A DNA stretch of 64,000 bases from CBIHON01 sp966211965. Its GTDB lineage: Bacteria; Pseudomonadota; Gammaproteobacteria; Burkholderiales; Burkholderiaceae_D. The DNA lies in assembly GCA_966211965.1 (NCBI GenBank), contig CBIHON010000027.1:9126-73125 (forward strand), written 5' to 3'. Under the pieces are notes generated by a model. It had not been told where the DNA came from, did not search any database, and was given only the letters and a program-made list of their open reading frames with translations. A program made the position numbers and the translations under genes. Of this stretch, positions 35,074 through 44,505 are shown in pieces (the stretch's first letter is position 1; the number at the start of each line of letters is the position of its first letter).

Positions 35074-35110
35074 CAGGATGTGCACGATGAAGCCGTGCAC
35101 ATCCTGCTAT
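35070..35110 (+). promoter_or_regulatory. Intercistronic hairpin between ugpB and ugpA
   Basis: ATAGCAGGATGTGCAC (35070-35085) and its exact complement (35095-35110) form a 16-bp stem with a 9-base loop. The left arm includes the ugpB TAG stop. There is no U-tract, so it is better explained as a stability or attenuation structure than an intrinsic terminator, allowing more UgpB than permease. Confidence 0.75.
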
Positions 35111-35139
35111 CCAAATCAACGGATCCATCGCATCCTCCC

Positions 35140-36021
35140 ATGGAAAAACGCGCCCGCTTCAAATCCGCCTGGCTGCCCTACGCATTGGTCGCGCCGCAGA
35201 TCTTCGTCACGCTCATCTTTTTTTTCTGGCCGGCGGCGCAGGCCTTGTACCAATCGCTGCTGTTGCAGGATTCCTTCGGTACTTCGTCGCAATTCGTCTG
35301 GCTCGACAATTTTCGCGAGCTGTTCAGTGACCGCATTTACCTGGCGTCCTTCAAGACCACCGCATTATTCTCGATCTCGGTGGCTGTCCTTGGGCTGTCC
35401 CTGTCGCTGATTCTCGCGGTATTCGCCGAGCGCGTCGTCAAGGGAGCGGCATTCTACAAGACGTTTCTGATCTGGCCGTATGCCGTCTCGCCGGTGGTGG
35501 TCGGCGTGCTGTGGATGTTCATGATGAGCCCGTCATTGGGTGTGATCGCGCATGCGCTGCGGTATGCCGGCATCGAATGGAACCACATGCTCAACGGCCG
35601 GCACGCGATGCTCTTGATCGTGATGGCGGCGGTCTGGAAGCAGATCAGCTACAACTTTCTATTCTTTCTGGCCGGCTTGCAATCGATCCCGAAGTCCCTG
35701 ATCGAGGCCGCCGCGATCGATGGGGCGGGACCGGTGCGGCGCTTCTTCACCATCGTTTTTCCCTTGCTGTCGCCGACCACTTTTTTCCTGCTGGTGGTCA
35801 ACGTGGTGTACGCTTTCTTCGACACCTTCGCGATCATCGAGGCGACCACGCAAGGCGGTCCGGGCAATGACACCGAGGTTCTGGTGTACAAGGTTTTTAT
35901 CGACGGTTTCAAGGGCGGCGATCTGGGCAGCGCGGCGGCGCAATCGGTGGTGCTGATGGCGATCGTGATCGCGCTGACCGTGGCGCAGTTCAAGTACGTG
36001 GAAAAGAAAGTCAACTACTGA
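35140..36021 (+). CDS. ugpA: sn-Glycerol-3-phosphate ABC transporter permease UgpA
   Basis: A 293-residue MalF-type inner-membrane permease with six helices. The EAA loop that contacts the ATPase is EAAAIDGAGPVRRFFTIVFP (near residue 190). The start at 35140 (MEKRARFKSAW) follows the intercistronic hairpin by 30 bases; a longer frame from 35080 would be read through the hairpin. It forms the channel with UgpE. Confidence 0.94.
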   Translation: MEKRARFKSAWLPYALVAPQIFVTLIFFFWPAAQALYQSLLLQDSFGTSSQFVWLDNFRELFSDRIYLASFKTTALFSISVAVLGLSLSLILAVFAERVVKGAAFYKTFLIWPYAVSPVVVGVLWMFMMSPSLGVIAHALRYAGIEWNHMLNGRHAMLLIVMAAVWKQISYNFLFFLAGLQSIPKSLIEAAAIDGAGPVRRFFTIVFPLLSPTTFFLLVVNVVYAFFDTFAIIEATTQGGPGNDTEVLVYKVFIDGFKGGDLGSAAAQSVVLMAIVIALTVAQFKYVEKKVNY

Positions 36022-36032
36022 CAGGAGACGGC

Positions 36033-36356
36033 ATGAGCAAGGCAAGAGAGCAGTACGACAGGATCGCGCAAAGCTTCGCGGAATCAGGCGTGGTCGCGGG
36101 GCAGATGTTCGGCAAACCCAGTCTGAAATTCGGCGGCAATGCGTTCGCGGCGTTTCATAACGAGGGCATGGCATTCAAGCTGACTGGCGCTGCGCACGCG
36201 GCTGCGCTGATTCTCGAGGGCAGTGTCTTGTGGGATCCGTCCGGCAAGGGCAGGCCGATGAAGGAATGGGTGTTCGTTGGAGCGCAGCATGCGAGCAACT
36301 GGCCCAAGCTGACGCTGCAGGCGCAGCAATATGCGGCTACGTTGCCGGCGAAATAG
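36033..36356 (+). CDS. TfoX N-terminal domain-like small protein
   Basis: A 107-residue protein resembling the stand-alone TfoX/Sxy N-terminal domain (GQMFGKPSLKFGGNAFAAFH, GMAFKLTG, KEWVFVGAQHASNWPKL). Stand-alone members are poorly characterised. It lies 11 bases after ugpA and upstream of ugpE in the same direction, so it interrupts the transporter operon and would be cotranscribed. An AGGAG-type Shine-Dalgarno (CAGGAG) sits just before its ATG. Its relation to glycerol-phosphate uptake is unknown. Confidence 0.8.
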   Translation: MSKAREQYDRIAQSFAESGVVAGQMFGKPSLKFGGNAFAAFHNEGMAFKLTGAAHAAALILEGSVLWDPSGKGRPMKEWVFVGAQHASNWPKLTLQAQQYAATLPAK

Positions 36357-36471
36357 AAGTGTTAAATGTTTTCTCGTTGTTCGACCGAAAACCATCCCTG
36401 CGCCGGACGCCTCATCTTTGTCTTTCTATTGCAAGCGAAAGAGGGGGACGACGACGGAATTTTGACCGAAA

Positions 36472-36512
36472 CCCATCCCCATCCCAACCTTCCCCCTTGA
36501 AGGGGAAGGAGA
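36472..36512. repeat. CCATCCC-type repeat with stem, within the ugp operon
   Basis: A C-rich run of CCCATCC/CCATCCC units leads into an 8-bp stem, CCTTCCCC (36488-36495) and GGGGAAGG (36502-36509). It lies in the 175-base gap between the TfoX-like gene and ugpE. Confidence 0.5.
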
Positions 36513-36531
36513 GAAGTGACTTCGTAGATAT

Positions 36532-37383
36532 ATGATCGAACGCCGCCCCATCCTTGATTTCATCAGCCACCTGGTGCTGATCATCGGCGTCATCATCGTT
36601 GCCTTTCCGCTCTATGTCGCCTTCGTCGCCAGCACGCAGACGGCGGCGCAGGCCGCCTCGGCGCCGCTCTCCTTGATTCCCGGAACAGCCTTCATCGACA
36701 ACTACTCGACGGTCATCATCAAAGGAGCGTCGGGCAATGTCGCGGTGGCGCCTATGGGGCGCATGATGTGGGTCAGCCTGGTGTCGGCGCTGGCGATCGC
36801 GGTGGGCAAGATTGCGATTTCGATGCTGTCGGCGTTTGCACTGGTGTACTTTCGTTTTCCCGGGCGCACGCTGTTTTTCTGGATGATTTTCGTGACGCTG
36901 ATGCTGCCGGTCGAGGTGCGCATCACGCCGACTTACAAGGTCGTATCGGACCTGCACATGCTCAATACCTATGCCGGCTTGACCATTCCGCTGATTGCCT
37001 CTGCCACTGCGACCTTCCTGTTCCGGCAATTCTTCTTGACGGTGCCCGATGAGCTGGCCGAAGCGGCGCGCATCGATGGCGCGGGACCGCTGCGCTTTTT
37101 CAAGGATGTGTTGTGGCCGCTGTCGCGCACCAATGTGCTGGCCTTGTTTGTGATCATGTTCATTTATGGCTGGAACCAATATCTCTGGCCGCTGTTGGTA
37201 TCGACCGAGCAGGGCATGTATCCGGTCGGGATCGGCATCAAGACCCTGATCGCCGGCGGCGATGCTGCGGTGGAGTGGAACATGGTGATGGCAACGCTGA
37301 TCCTGGCGATGCTGCCGCCGGGCCTGGTGGTGGTGGTCATGCAAAAGTGGTTCGTAAAGGGATTGGTTGATTCCGAAAAATGA
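36532..37383 (+). CDS. ugpE: sn-Glycerol-3-phosphate ABC transporter permease UgpE
   Basis: A 283-residue MalG-type permease with six membrane helices. The EAA loop is ELAEAARIDGAGPLRFFKDV (near residue 180), and the N-terminus MIERRPILDFISHLVLI is typical of UgpE. It is separated from ugpA by the TfoX-like gene and a repeat, and ends just before ugpC. Confidence 0.94.
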   Translation: MIERRPILDFISHLVLIIGVIIVAFPLYVAFVASTQTAAQAASAPLSLIPGTAFIDNYSTVIIKGASGNVAVAPMGRMMWVSLVSALAIAVGKIAISMLSAFALVYFRFPGRTLFFWMIFVTLMLPVEVRITPTYKVVSDLHMLNTYAGLTIPLIASATATFLFRQFFLTVPDELAEAARIDGAGPLRFFKDVLWPLSRTNVLALFVIMFIYGWNQYLWPLLVSTEQGMYPVGIGIKTLIAGGDAAVEWNMVMATLILAMLPPGLVVVVMQKWFVKGLVDSEK

Positions 37384-37384
37384 C

Positions 37385-38457
<1,073 letters not shown>

Positions 38458-38461
<4 letters not shown>

Positions 38462-38531
38462 GTCGGAAAAGCGCAGCGCCTTCCGACATCAACGGTCGAT
38501 TGTCGGAAGGCGCTGCGCTTTTCAGGCCTAC
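38458..38531. repeat. REP-like palindrome, copy 2
   Basis: A 31-bp imperfect stem (38458-38488 with 38501-38531, two mismatches) nearly identical to 27302-27375. The first TAG of the element is the ugpC stop codon. It ends the ugp operon and faces oxyR, so it may act as a transcript end. Confidence 0.8.
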
Positions 38532-38552
38532 GAAAAAACTATTTGAAGGCGA

Positions 38553-39500
38553 TCATCCTTCCGCAATCGCCGCCTCGCGCAGCATCGCCACGCCATGCAA
38601 ATCGCAGGCAAGCACTGCCTGCCGCACCGCCTCGATCGCCGGTCGCCGCGTAAAACTCTTGCGCCACGCGATCACCACCCGCCTCGACGGCACCGGCGCC
38701 GAGAACGGCACATAGTGCAGCATGCCGTCCCTGGCCTGCATCTCCGGCACCGAGGCCTGCGGCAGCACCGTGATACCGATTCCCGACGCCACCATATGCC
38801 GTATGGTTTCCAGCGATGAGCCTTCGAAGGTGCGCGCGATGCCGTCGCCGGCGGTCGAAAAGCGCGACATTTCCGGACATACTTCCAGCACCTGGTCGCG
38901 GAAGCAATGGCCATTTCCCAACAACAGCATGGTTTCCGATTTCAAGTCCTGCGCGGTGATCGTGGCGCGCTCGGCCCAAGGGTGGTGCTTGGGCAAGGCG
39001 ACCACGAAAGGTTCGTCGTACAAAGGCTGGACCATCAAGCCATGTTCAGGAAAGGGCAGGGCCATGATCGCCGCATCCAGTTCGCCCTGGCGCAGCATTT
39101 CCAGCAGGCGCATGGTGAAATTCTCCTGCAGGATCAGCGGCATTTGCGGCACGTGTTCGATCATGTTCTTGACCATCGGCGGCAACAGGTAGGGCGCGAT
39201 GGTGTAGATGATGCCGAGCCGCAACTGGCCCGATAGCGGGTCCTTGTTCTGTTTGGAAATTTCCTTGATCGCGGCCGTCTGCTCCAGCACCAGTTCGGCT
39301 TGTGCGACGATCTGGATGCCGAGCGGGGTCATCGAAATCTCGGTCCCGCCGCGTTCGAAAATCACCACGCCGAGTTCGTCTTCCAGCTTCTTGATCGCGA
39401 CCGACAGCGTCGGCTGCGCGACATAGCAGGCTTCGGCCGCATGGCCGAAATGTTTGTGGCGCGCGACGGCGACGATGTATTTCAATTCGGTGAGAGTCAT
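38553..39500 (-). CDS. oxyR: Hydrogen peroxide-sensing regulator OxyR
   Basis: A 315-residue LysR regulator. The redox cysteines correspond to GNGHCFRDQVLEVCPE, spaced like Cys199 and Cys208 of E. coli OxyR, which form a disulfide on peroxide exposure and switch on antioxidant genes. The N-terminal helix-turn-helix is FGHAAEACYVAQPTLSVAIK. It lies two bases downstream of recG on the same strand; recG-oxyR adjacency is common in Burkholderiales. Confidence 0.95.
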   Translation of the reverse strand: MTLTELKYIVAVARHKHFGHAAEACYVAQPTLSVAIKKLEDELGVVIFERGGTEISMTPLGIQIVAQAELVLEQTAAIKEISKQNKDPLSGQLRLGIIYTIAPYLLPPMVKNMIEHVPQMPLILQENFTMRLLEMLRQGELDAAIMALPFPEHGLMVQPLYDEPFVVALPKHHPWAERATITAQDLKSETMLLLGNGHCFRDQVLEVCPEMSRFSTAGDGIARTFEGSSLETIRHMVASGIGITVLPQASVPEMQARDGMLHYVPFSAPVPSRRVVIAWRKSFTRRPAIEAVRQAVLACDLHGVAMLREAAIAEG

Positions 39501-39502
39501 TT

Positions 39503-41593
39503 TTACACCTTCAAAAATTCTTCACGTATACCGAGCCAGCGTGCCAGGTGCGCTTCCACCGTCGCGGGATCGTTGCGCAACAAATCCTGCGCCACTGCAC
39601 GCGCTTTTTCCACCAGCCATTGATCGGTTTCCAGATCCGCGAAACGCAGCATCGCCTGCCCCGATTGCCGCGCACCGAGGAATTCTCCCGGTCCGCGGAT
39701 CTGCAAATCCCGGCGCGCGATTTCAAATCCGTCGGTGGTTTCTCGCATGGTTCGCAAGCGTTGCTTCGCGGTCGGGCCGAGCGGGCTTTGATACAGCAGC
39801 AGGCAGACGCTGGCAGCCGAACCGCGCCCGACCCGGCCGCGCAACTGGTGCAGTTGCGACAGGCCGAAACGTTCCGCATGTTCGATCACCATCAGCGATG
39901 CATTCGGCACGTCGACCCCGACTTCGATCACGGTGGTGGCGACCAGCAGATGAGTGTCGCCGCGCGCAAAGGCATCCATCACTTCCTGCTTCTCCGCTTG
40001 TTTCAGGCGGCCGTGCACCAGTCCCACCCGCAGATCGGGCAATGCCGCCGCGAGTGTCGCGTGGGTGTCGGTTGCAGTCTGCAATTGCAGCGCTTCCGAC
40101 TCTTCGATCAAAGGGCAGACCCAGTACACTTGCCTGCCTTCCAGCGCGGCGGCATGGACCCGCGCGATCACTTCATCGCGCCGTTCCTGATCGACCACGC
40201 GCGTGACGATAGGCGTGCGGCCCGGCGGCAATTCATCGATCACCGATACTTCCAGGTCGGCGTAATAAGTCATCGCCAGCGTGCGCGGGATCGGCGTGGC
40301 AGACATCATCAATTGATGCGGCACCGTGCGCGCGCCGTCCGGCGCAGTAGTGGTATCGAGCCCCTTGTTGCGCAGCGCCAGCCGCTGGCCCACGCCAAAG
40401 CGGTGCTGCTCGTCGACGATTACCAGCCCGAGCTTGGCAAACTCAACGCCTTCCTGGATCAGCGCATGGGTGCCGATCACCAGTTGCGCCGCTCCCGATT
40501 CGATCAAGGCTTGCGCTTCGGTTTTTTCCTTCTTCTTCAAGCTGCCGGTCAGCCAGGCGACCTTGACGCCCAGCGGCTCCATCCATGCTGCGATCTTGCG
40601 GAAATGCTGGTCGGCCAGGATCTCGGTCGGCGCCATCAGCACTGCCTGGAAGCCGCTGTCGATCGCCTGTGCCGCAGCCAGCGCGGCGACCACGGTCTTG
40701 CCGCTACCGACGTCGCCTTGCAACAGGCGCTGCATCGGGAAAAATTGGCGCAGGTCGGCACGGATTTCGTCCAGCACGCGTTGTTGTGCGCCGGTCAGTC
40801 TGAACGGCAAGGTCTGCAGGAAAGCTTCGGACAAGCTTCCGATCACCGGCAGTGCGGCGGCTCCTTTGGCCCGGCGCGCCACTTGCGCGCGCTTCAACGA
40901 CAATTGCTGTGCCAGCAATTCATCGAACTTCATGCGCACCCAGGCGGGATGCGTGCGGTCGGCCAGCGCGTCTTCATCGACATCGACCGGCGGATTGTGC
41001 AGCAAGCGCACCGCCGGCTCGAAGGCCGACAGCTTGAGCGGCGAGAGCAAAGACTCCGGCAAGGTGTCGCGCCACTCGACGCGCGTCATCGCCTCGGCGA
41101 TCGCCCGGCGCAAAAAAGTCTGCGACAAACCTTCTCCGGCCGGGTAGACCGGCGTCAACGCCGTCGGCAGAGGCGTATTTTTCAATACGATCTTGTAGGC
41201 CGGATGCACCATCTCGGCGCCGAAGAAGCCCTGCCGCACCTCGCCGCGCGCCCGGACCCTGGTTCCTTCCGCCAATTGCTTGGTCTGGCTGCCGTAAAAA
41301 TTCAGGAAGCGCATCACCAGTTGGCTGGTGTCGTCGGCGATCGTCACCACCAGTTGGCGCCGTGGCCGGAACTGAACCTCGCAGGAAGTCACCACGCCCT
41401 CGACCTGGACCGCATTGCCGGCCATAAAGCCGGCTTCGCGAATTGCCGTGATGTGCGTTTCATCCTCGTAGCGCGCAGGCAGATGCAGCACCAGATCCAT
41501 ATCCGAGCGCAGGCCGAGCCGGGCAAGTTTGTCCTCGATCTTGCTGGGGCCGGATTTGGCAGGCGCGGCGGGCTTTCGCTTCGGGGCAGGCAT
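39503..41593 (-). CDS. recG: ATP-dependent DNA helicase RecG
   Basis: A 696-residue branch-migration helicase acting at stalled forks and recombination junctions. The N-terminal wedge domain is followed by Walker A (QGDVGSGKTVVAALAAAQ), the DEAH-type box (IVDEQHRFGVGQR), the SATPIPRTLAM motif III and the C-terminal RecG motifs (ATTVIEVGVDVPNAS, QLRGRVGRG). The ATG at 41593 is the first in frame; an upstream TTG is less likely. It is divergent from queA. Confidence 0.96.
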   Translation of the reverse strand: MPAPKRKPAAPAKSGPSKIEDKLARLGLRSDMDLVLHLPARYEDETHITAIREAGFMAGNAVQVEGVVTSCEVQFRPRRQLVVTIADDTSQLVMRFLNFYGSQTKQLAEGTRVRARGEVRQGFFGAEMVHPAYKIVLKNTPLPTALTPVYPAGEGLSQTFLRRAIAEAMTRVEWRDTLPESLLSPLKLSAFEPAVRLLHNPPVDVDEDALADRTHPAWVRMKFDELLAQQLSLKRAQVARRAKGAAALPVIGSLSEAFLQTLPFRLTGAQQRVLDEIRADLRQFFPMQRLLQGDVGSGKTVVAALAAAQAIDSGFQAVLMAPTEILADQHFRKIAAWMEPLGVKVAWLTGSLKKKEKTEAQALIESGAAQLVIGTHALIQEGVEFAKLGLVIVDEQHRFGVGQRLALRNKGLDTTTAPDGARTVPHQLMMSATPIPRTLAMTYYADLEVSVIDELPPGRTPIVTRVVDQERRDEVIARVHAAALEGRQVYWVCPLIEESEALQLQTATDTHATLAAALPDLRVGLVHGRLKQAEKQEVMDAFARGDTHLLVATTVIEVGVDVPNASLMVIEHAERFGLSQLHQLRGRVGRGSAASVCLLLYQSPLGPTAKQRLRTMRETTDGFEIARRDLQIRGPGEFLGARQSGQAMLRFADLETDQWLVEKARAVAQDLLRNDPATVEAHLARWLGIREEFLKV

Positions 41594-41741
41594 GTCAGGC
41601 GGCAAGATGGACGGCAGGGCGTAAAATAGAGGGTTTGGTAATCATAAACGGTCATGCGGCAGTGCGTGCGGCATTGTAAGAGCGACTTTTTTGCCTCGCA
41701 ACCATAGCAGCTTCAGACCGACTCCGATACTACCCCGACGC

Positions 41742-42788
41742 ATGTACTCACTCTCCGACTTCGATTTTGATTTACCGCAAGAATTGATTGCTCAGTTACC
41801 TTTGGCCGAGCGCAGCGCTTCGCGCCTGCTACATGTCGAAGGCGACGCGCTGATCGATCGCACTTTTACCGACATCGCCGGCCTTCTGAGTCCCGGCGAT
41901 TTGCTGGTGTTCAACGACACCCGTGTGCTGAAGGCGCGTTTCTTCGGCTTGAAGGAAACCGGCGGCAAAGTCGAAGTCCTGGTTGAGCGCGTGATCGACA
42001 ATCGCACTGTATACGCGCAAATCCGCGCGTCGAAATCGCCGCCGCCGGGCTGCACAATATGGCTGGCCGATGCATTCGAGGTGGTGGTCGGCGAGAGGGT
42101 AGGGGAGTTTTATACCTTGCAATTTCCCGCCGATGTATTCGACCTGATCGAAACTTATGGCCGCTTGCCGTTGCCGCCGTATATCGAGCACACCGCCGAT
42201 GCATTCGATGAGCAGCGTTATCAGACGGTATATGCCAGGGAGCCCGGCGCGGTCGCAGCGCCAACCGCGGGCCTGCACTTCGATCAAGCCTTGCTGGAGC
42301 AATTACGCGCCAAGGGTGTGCAGTTCGCTTTCGTTACTTTGCACGTCGGCGCCGGCACATTTCAACCGGTACGCAGCGAGAACCTTGCCGAGCATCAGAT
42401 GCATAGCGAGTGGTACACGATTCCCCAGGAGACGGTCGACGCCGTGCGTGCGGCGAAGGAATCCGGCCGCGCCGTGGTGGCAGTCGGCACCACCAGTTTG
42501 CGTGCACTGGAATCGGCCTCGCAGTCGGGCGAATTGCAGGCCGGCAGCGCGGATACCCGCTTGTTCATTACCCCGGGTTATGCGTTCAAGACGGTGACGC
42601 GGCTGATCACCAATTTCCATTTGCCGAAGTCGACCTTGCTGATGCTGGTATCGGCGTTTGCCGGGTATGAGCAGATCCGGGCGGCGTATGCGCATGCGAT
42701 TCGGGAAAAATATCGTTTTTTCAGCTATGGCGACGCCATGCTGTTAGCCGTTTTGCCCCCCTCTCCCGTAAGCGGGAGAGGAGCGTAG
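41742..42788 (+). CDS. queA: S-adenosylmethionine:tRNA ribosyltransferase-isomerase
   Basis: Transfers the ribosyl part of SAM to preQ1-tRNA to make epoxyqueuosine. The 348-residue protein starts MYSLSDFDFDLPQELIAQ; conserved blocks include EPGAVAAPTAGLHFD and FHLPKSTLLMLVSAFAGYE. The family usually ends a few residues after FFSYGDAML; here the last ten residues (PPSPVSGRGA) are encoded by the palindromic repeat at 42760-42781, which also nearly reaches the TAG stop. It is upstream of tgt. Confidence 0.95.
   Translation: MYSLSDFDFDLPQELIAQLPLAERSASRLLHVEGDALIDRTFTDIAGLLSPGDLLVFNDTRVLKARFFGLKETGGKVEVLVERVIDNRTVYAQIRASKSPPPGCTIWLADAFEVVVGERVGEFYTLQFPADVFDLIETYGRLPLPPYIEHTADAFDEQRYQTVYAREPGAVAAPTAGLHFDQALLEQLRAKGVQFAFVTLHVGAGTFQPVRSENLAEHQMHSEWYTIPQETVDAVRAAKESGRAVVAVGTTSLRALESASQSGELQAGSADTRLFITPGYAFKTVTRLITNFHLPKSTLLMLVSAFAGYEQIRAAYAHAIREKYRFFSYGDAMLLAVLPPSPVSGRGA
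42760..42781. repeat. CTCTCCCG/CGGGAGAG palindrome forming the 3' end of queA
   Basis: CCTCTCCCG (42760-42768), loop TAAG, CGGGAGAGG (42773-42781). It shares its core with the 23-bp palindrome at 33643-33690. It lies inside the queA reading frame and codes for part of the C-terminus. Confidence 0.75.
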
Positions 42789-42849
42789 CAAGCAATTTAA
42801 ATTTTTTTCGATATATGCGATTTTCGCAAACAGAGACCCACCCGACCCC

Positions 42850-43989
42850 ATGCTCGAATACAAACTCCTGAAAACCGACGAATCCGGCAAAACCGCAGCC
42901 CGCCGAGGCCGCCTGACCCTCAACCACGGCAGCATCGAAACCCCGATCTTCATGCCGGTCGGAACCTATGGCTCGGTCAAGGCGATGTCGCCGCTCGAGC
43001 TCAAGGAAATCGACGCGCAGATCATCCTCGGCAACACCTTCCACCTGTGGCTGCGCCCCGGCACCGACATCATCGAAAAATTCGGCGGCTTGCACGGTTT
43101 CATGGCTTGGGACAAACCGGTCCTGACCGATTCCGGCGGCTTCCAGGTGTTTTCGCTGGGGGCGATGCGCAAGATTACGGAAGAGGGTGTGAAGTTCGCC
43201 TCGCCGGTCAACGGCGATAAATTGTTCCTGTCGCCCGAGATTTCGATGCAGATCCAGCGCGCGTTGAATTCCGACATCGTGATGCAGTTCGACGAATGCA
43301 CGCCTTATGAAATCGACGGGCGTCCCGCGACCAGGGAGGAGGCGGAAAAGTCGATGCGCATGTCGCTGCGCTGGGGGCGGCGCTCGCGCAATGAATTCGA
43401 TCGGGGTGAAAATCCCAACGCATTGTTCGGCATCGTGCAGGGCGGGATGTTCGAGCATTTGCGCGACGAGTCGCTGGCAGGGCTGGAAGACATCGGTTTC
43501 GACGGCATCGCGATCGGCGGCCTGTCCGTGGGCGAGCCCAAGGAAGACATGCTGCGCGTGCTGTCCCATGTCGGCCCGCGCCTGCCCGCCGGCAAGCCGC
43601 ACTACCTGATGGGCGTCGGCACGCCCGAGGACCTGGTGGCGGGTGTCTCGAACGGCATCGACATGTTCGATTGCGTGATGCCCACGCGCAATGCGCGCAA
43701 CGGCTGGATTTTCACCCGCTTCGGCGATATCAAGATCAAGAACGCCCGCTACAAGGACGATGCGCAGCCGCTGGATGAAACCTGCAGCTGCTACGCCTGC
43801 CGCAATTTCTCGCGTGCCTACCTGCATCATTTGCACCGTACCGGCGAGATTCTGGGGGCGCGCTTGAACACGATCCACAATCTCCACTATTACCTGGCGC
43901 TGATGAAGGACATGCGGGATGCGCTCGATGACGGCCGGTTTCCCGCCTTCGTCGCGCAGTTCCAGGCGGATCGGGCGCGCGGAACATAA
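42850..43989 (+). CDS. tgt: Queuine/preQ1 tRNA-guanine transglycosylase
   Basis: A 379-residue TIM-barrel enzyme exchanging G34 of certain tRNAs for preQ1. The catalytic and binding segments TDSGGFQVFSLG, DIVMQFDECTPYE, FGIVQGGMFE and GGLSVGEPKEDM are present, as is the zinc site CSCYACRNFSRAYLHHL. It follows queA by 61 bases and precedes yajC-secDF, a widely conserved order. Confidence 0.97.
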   Translation: MLEYKLLKTDESGKTAARRGRLTLNHGSIETPIFMPVGTYGSVKAMSPLELKEIDAQIILGNTFHLWLRPGTDIIEKFGGLHGFMAWDKPVLTDSGGFQVFSLGAMRKITEEGVKFASPVNGDKLFLSPEISMQIQRALNSDIVMQFDECTPYEIDGRPATREEAEKSMRMSLRWGRRSRNEFDRGENPNALFGIVQGGMFEHLRDESLAGLEDIGFDGIAIGGLSVGEPKEDMLRVLSHVGPRLPAGKPHYLMGVGTPEDLVAGVSNGIDMFDCVMPTRNARNGWIFTRFGDIKIKNARYKDDAQPLDETCSCYACRNFSRAYLHHLHRTGEILGARLNTIHNLHYYLALMKDMRDALDDGRFPAFVAQFQADRARGT

Positions 43990-44106
43990 GGATCGAAGAT
44001 CTTGATAAAGCGGCTTTCGGCTTCACCTTCCGCCTGGAAAAGCGCCGCCAAGTGCTAAAATGCGCGGTTAATTCAAGCAAACCGATATACCAACCTGGAG
44101 CGCAAC

Positions 44107-44427
44107 GTGTTCATTTCCAATGCCTATGCACAATCTGTCCCTGGAATGGACGGCAATCTGACCAGCTTTTTGCCGATCATCCTGATGTTTGTCGTGCTGT
44201 ACTTCCTGATGATCCGTCCGCAAATGAAGCGCCAAAAAGAGCAAAAGGCCATGATGGACGCCTTGACCAAGGGCGACGAAGTGGTGACCGCCGGCGGCAT
44301 CCTCGGCAAGGTCGCCAAGGTCGCCGACAACTACGTCACGCTCGAAGTGGCCGACGGCACCGAAGTCATCATCCAGAAAGTCGCCGTCACCATGTTGTTG
44401 CCCAAAGGCACAATCAAGTCGATCTAA
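44107..44427 (+). CDS. yajC: Sec translocon accessory protein YajC
   Basis: A 106-residue protein with one membrane helix (FLPIILMFVVLYFLMI) followed by RPQMKRQKEQKAMMDAL and a small cytoplasmic domain (TKGDEVVTAGGILGKVAKV). YajC associates with SecDF in the inner membrane to aid protein export. A GTG start lies at 44107; it is followed by secD after 78 bases. Confidence 0.95.
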   Translation: MFISNAYAQSVPGMDGNLTSFLPIILMFVVLYFLMIRPQMKRQKEQKAMMDALTKGDEVVTAGGILGKVAKVADNYVTLEVADGTEVIIQKVAVTMLLPKGTIKSI

Positions 44428-44505
44428 GCTTTGCCTGCTGCGCGTGCCTATAGCGGCCCGCATCCTGCGCGCTTCCTGACGCCTTACTCTGAACGCTGAA
44501 TCAAT

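Noticed and set aside
39548..41629. 693-residue plus-strand open frame opposite recG
   Set aside because: Antisense shadow with no recognisable domains; recG is complete on the minus strand.
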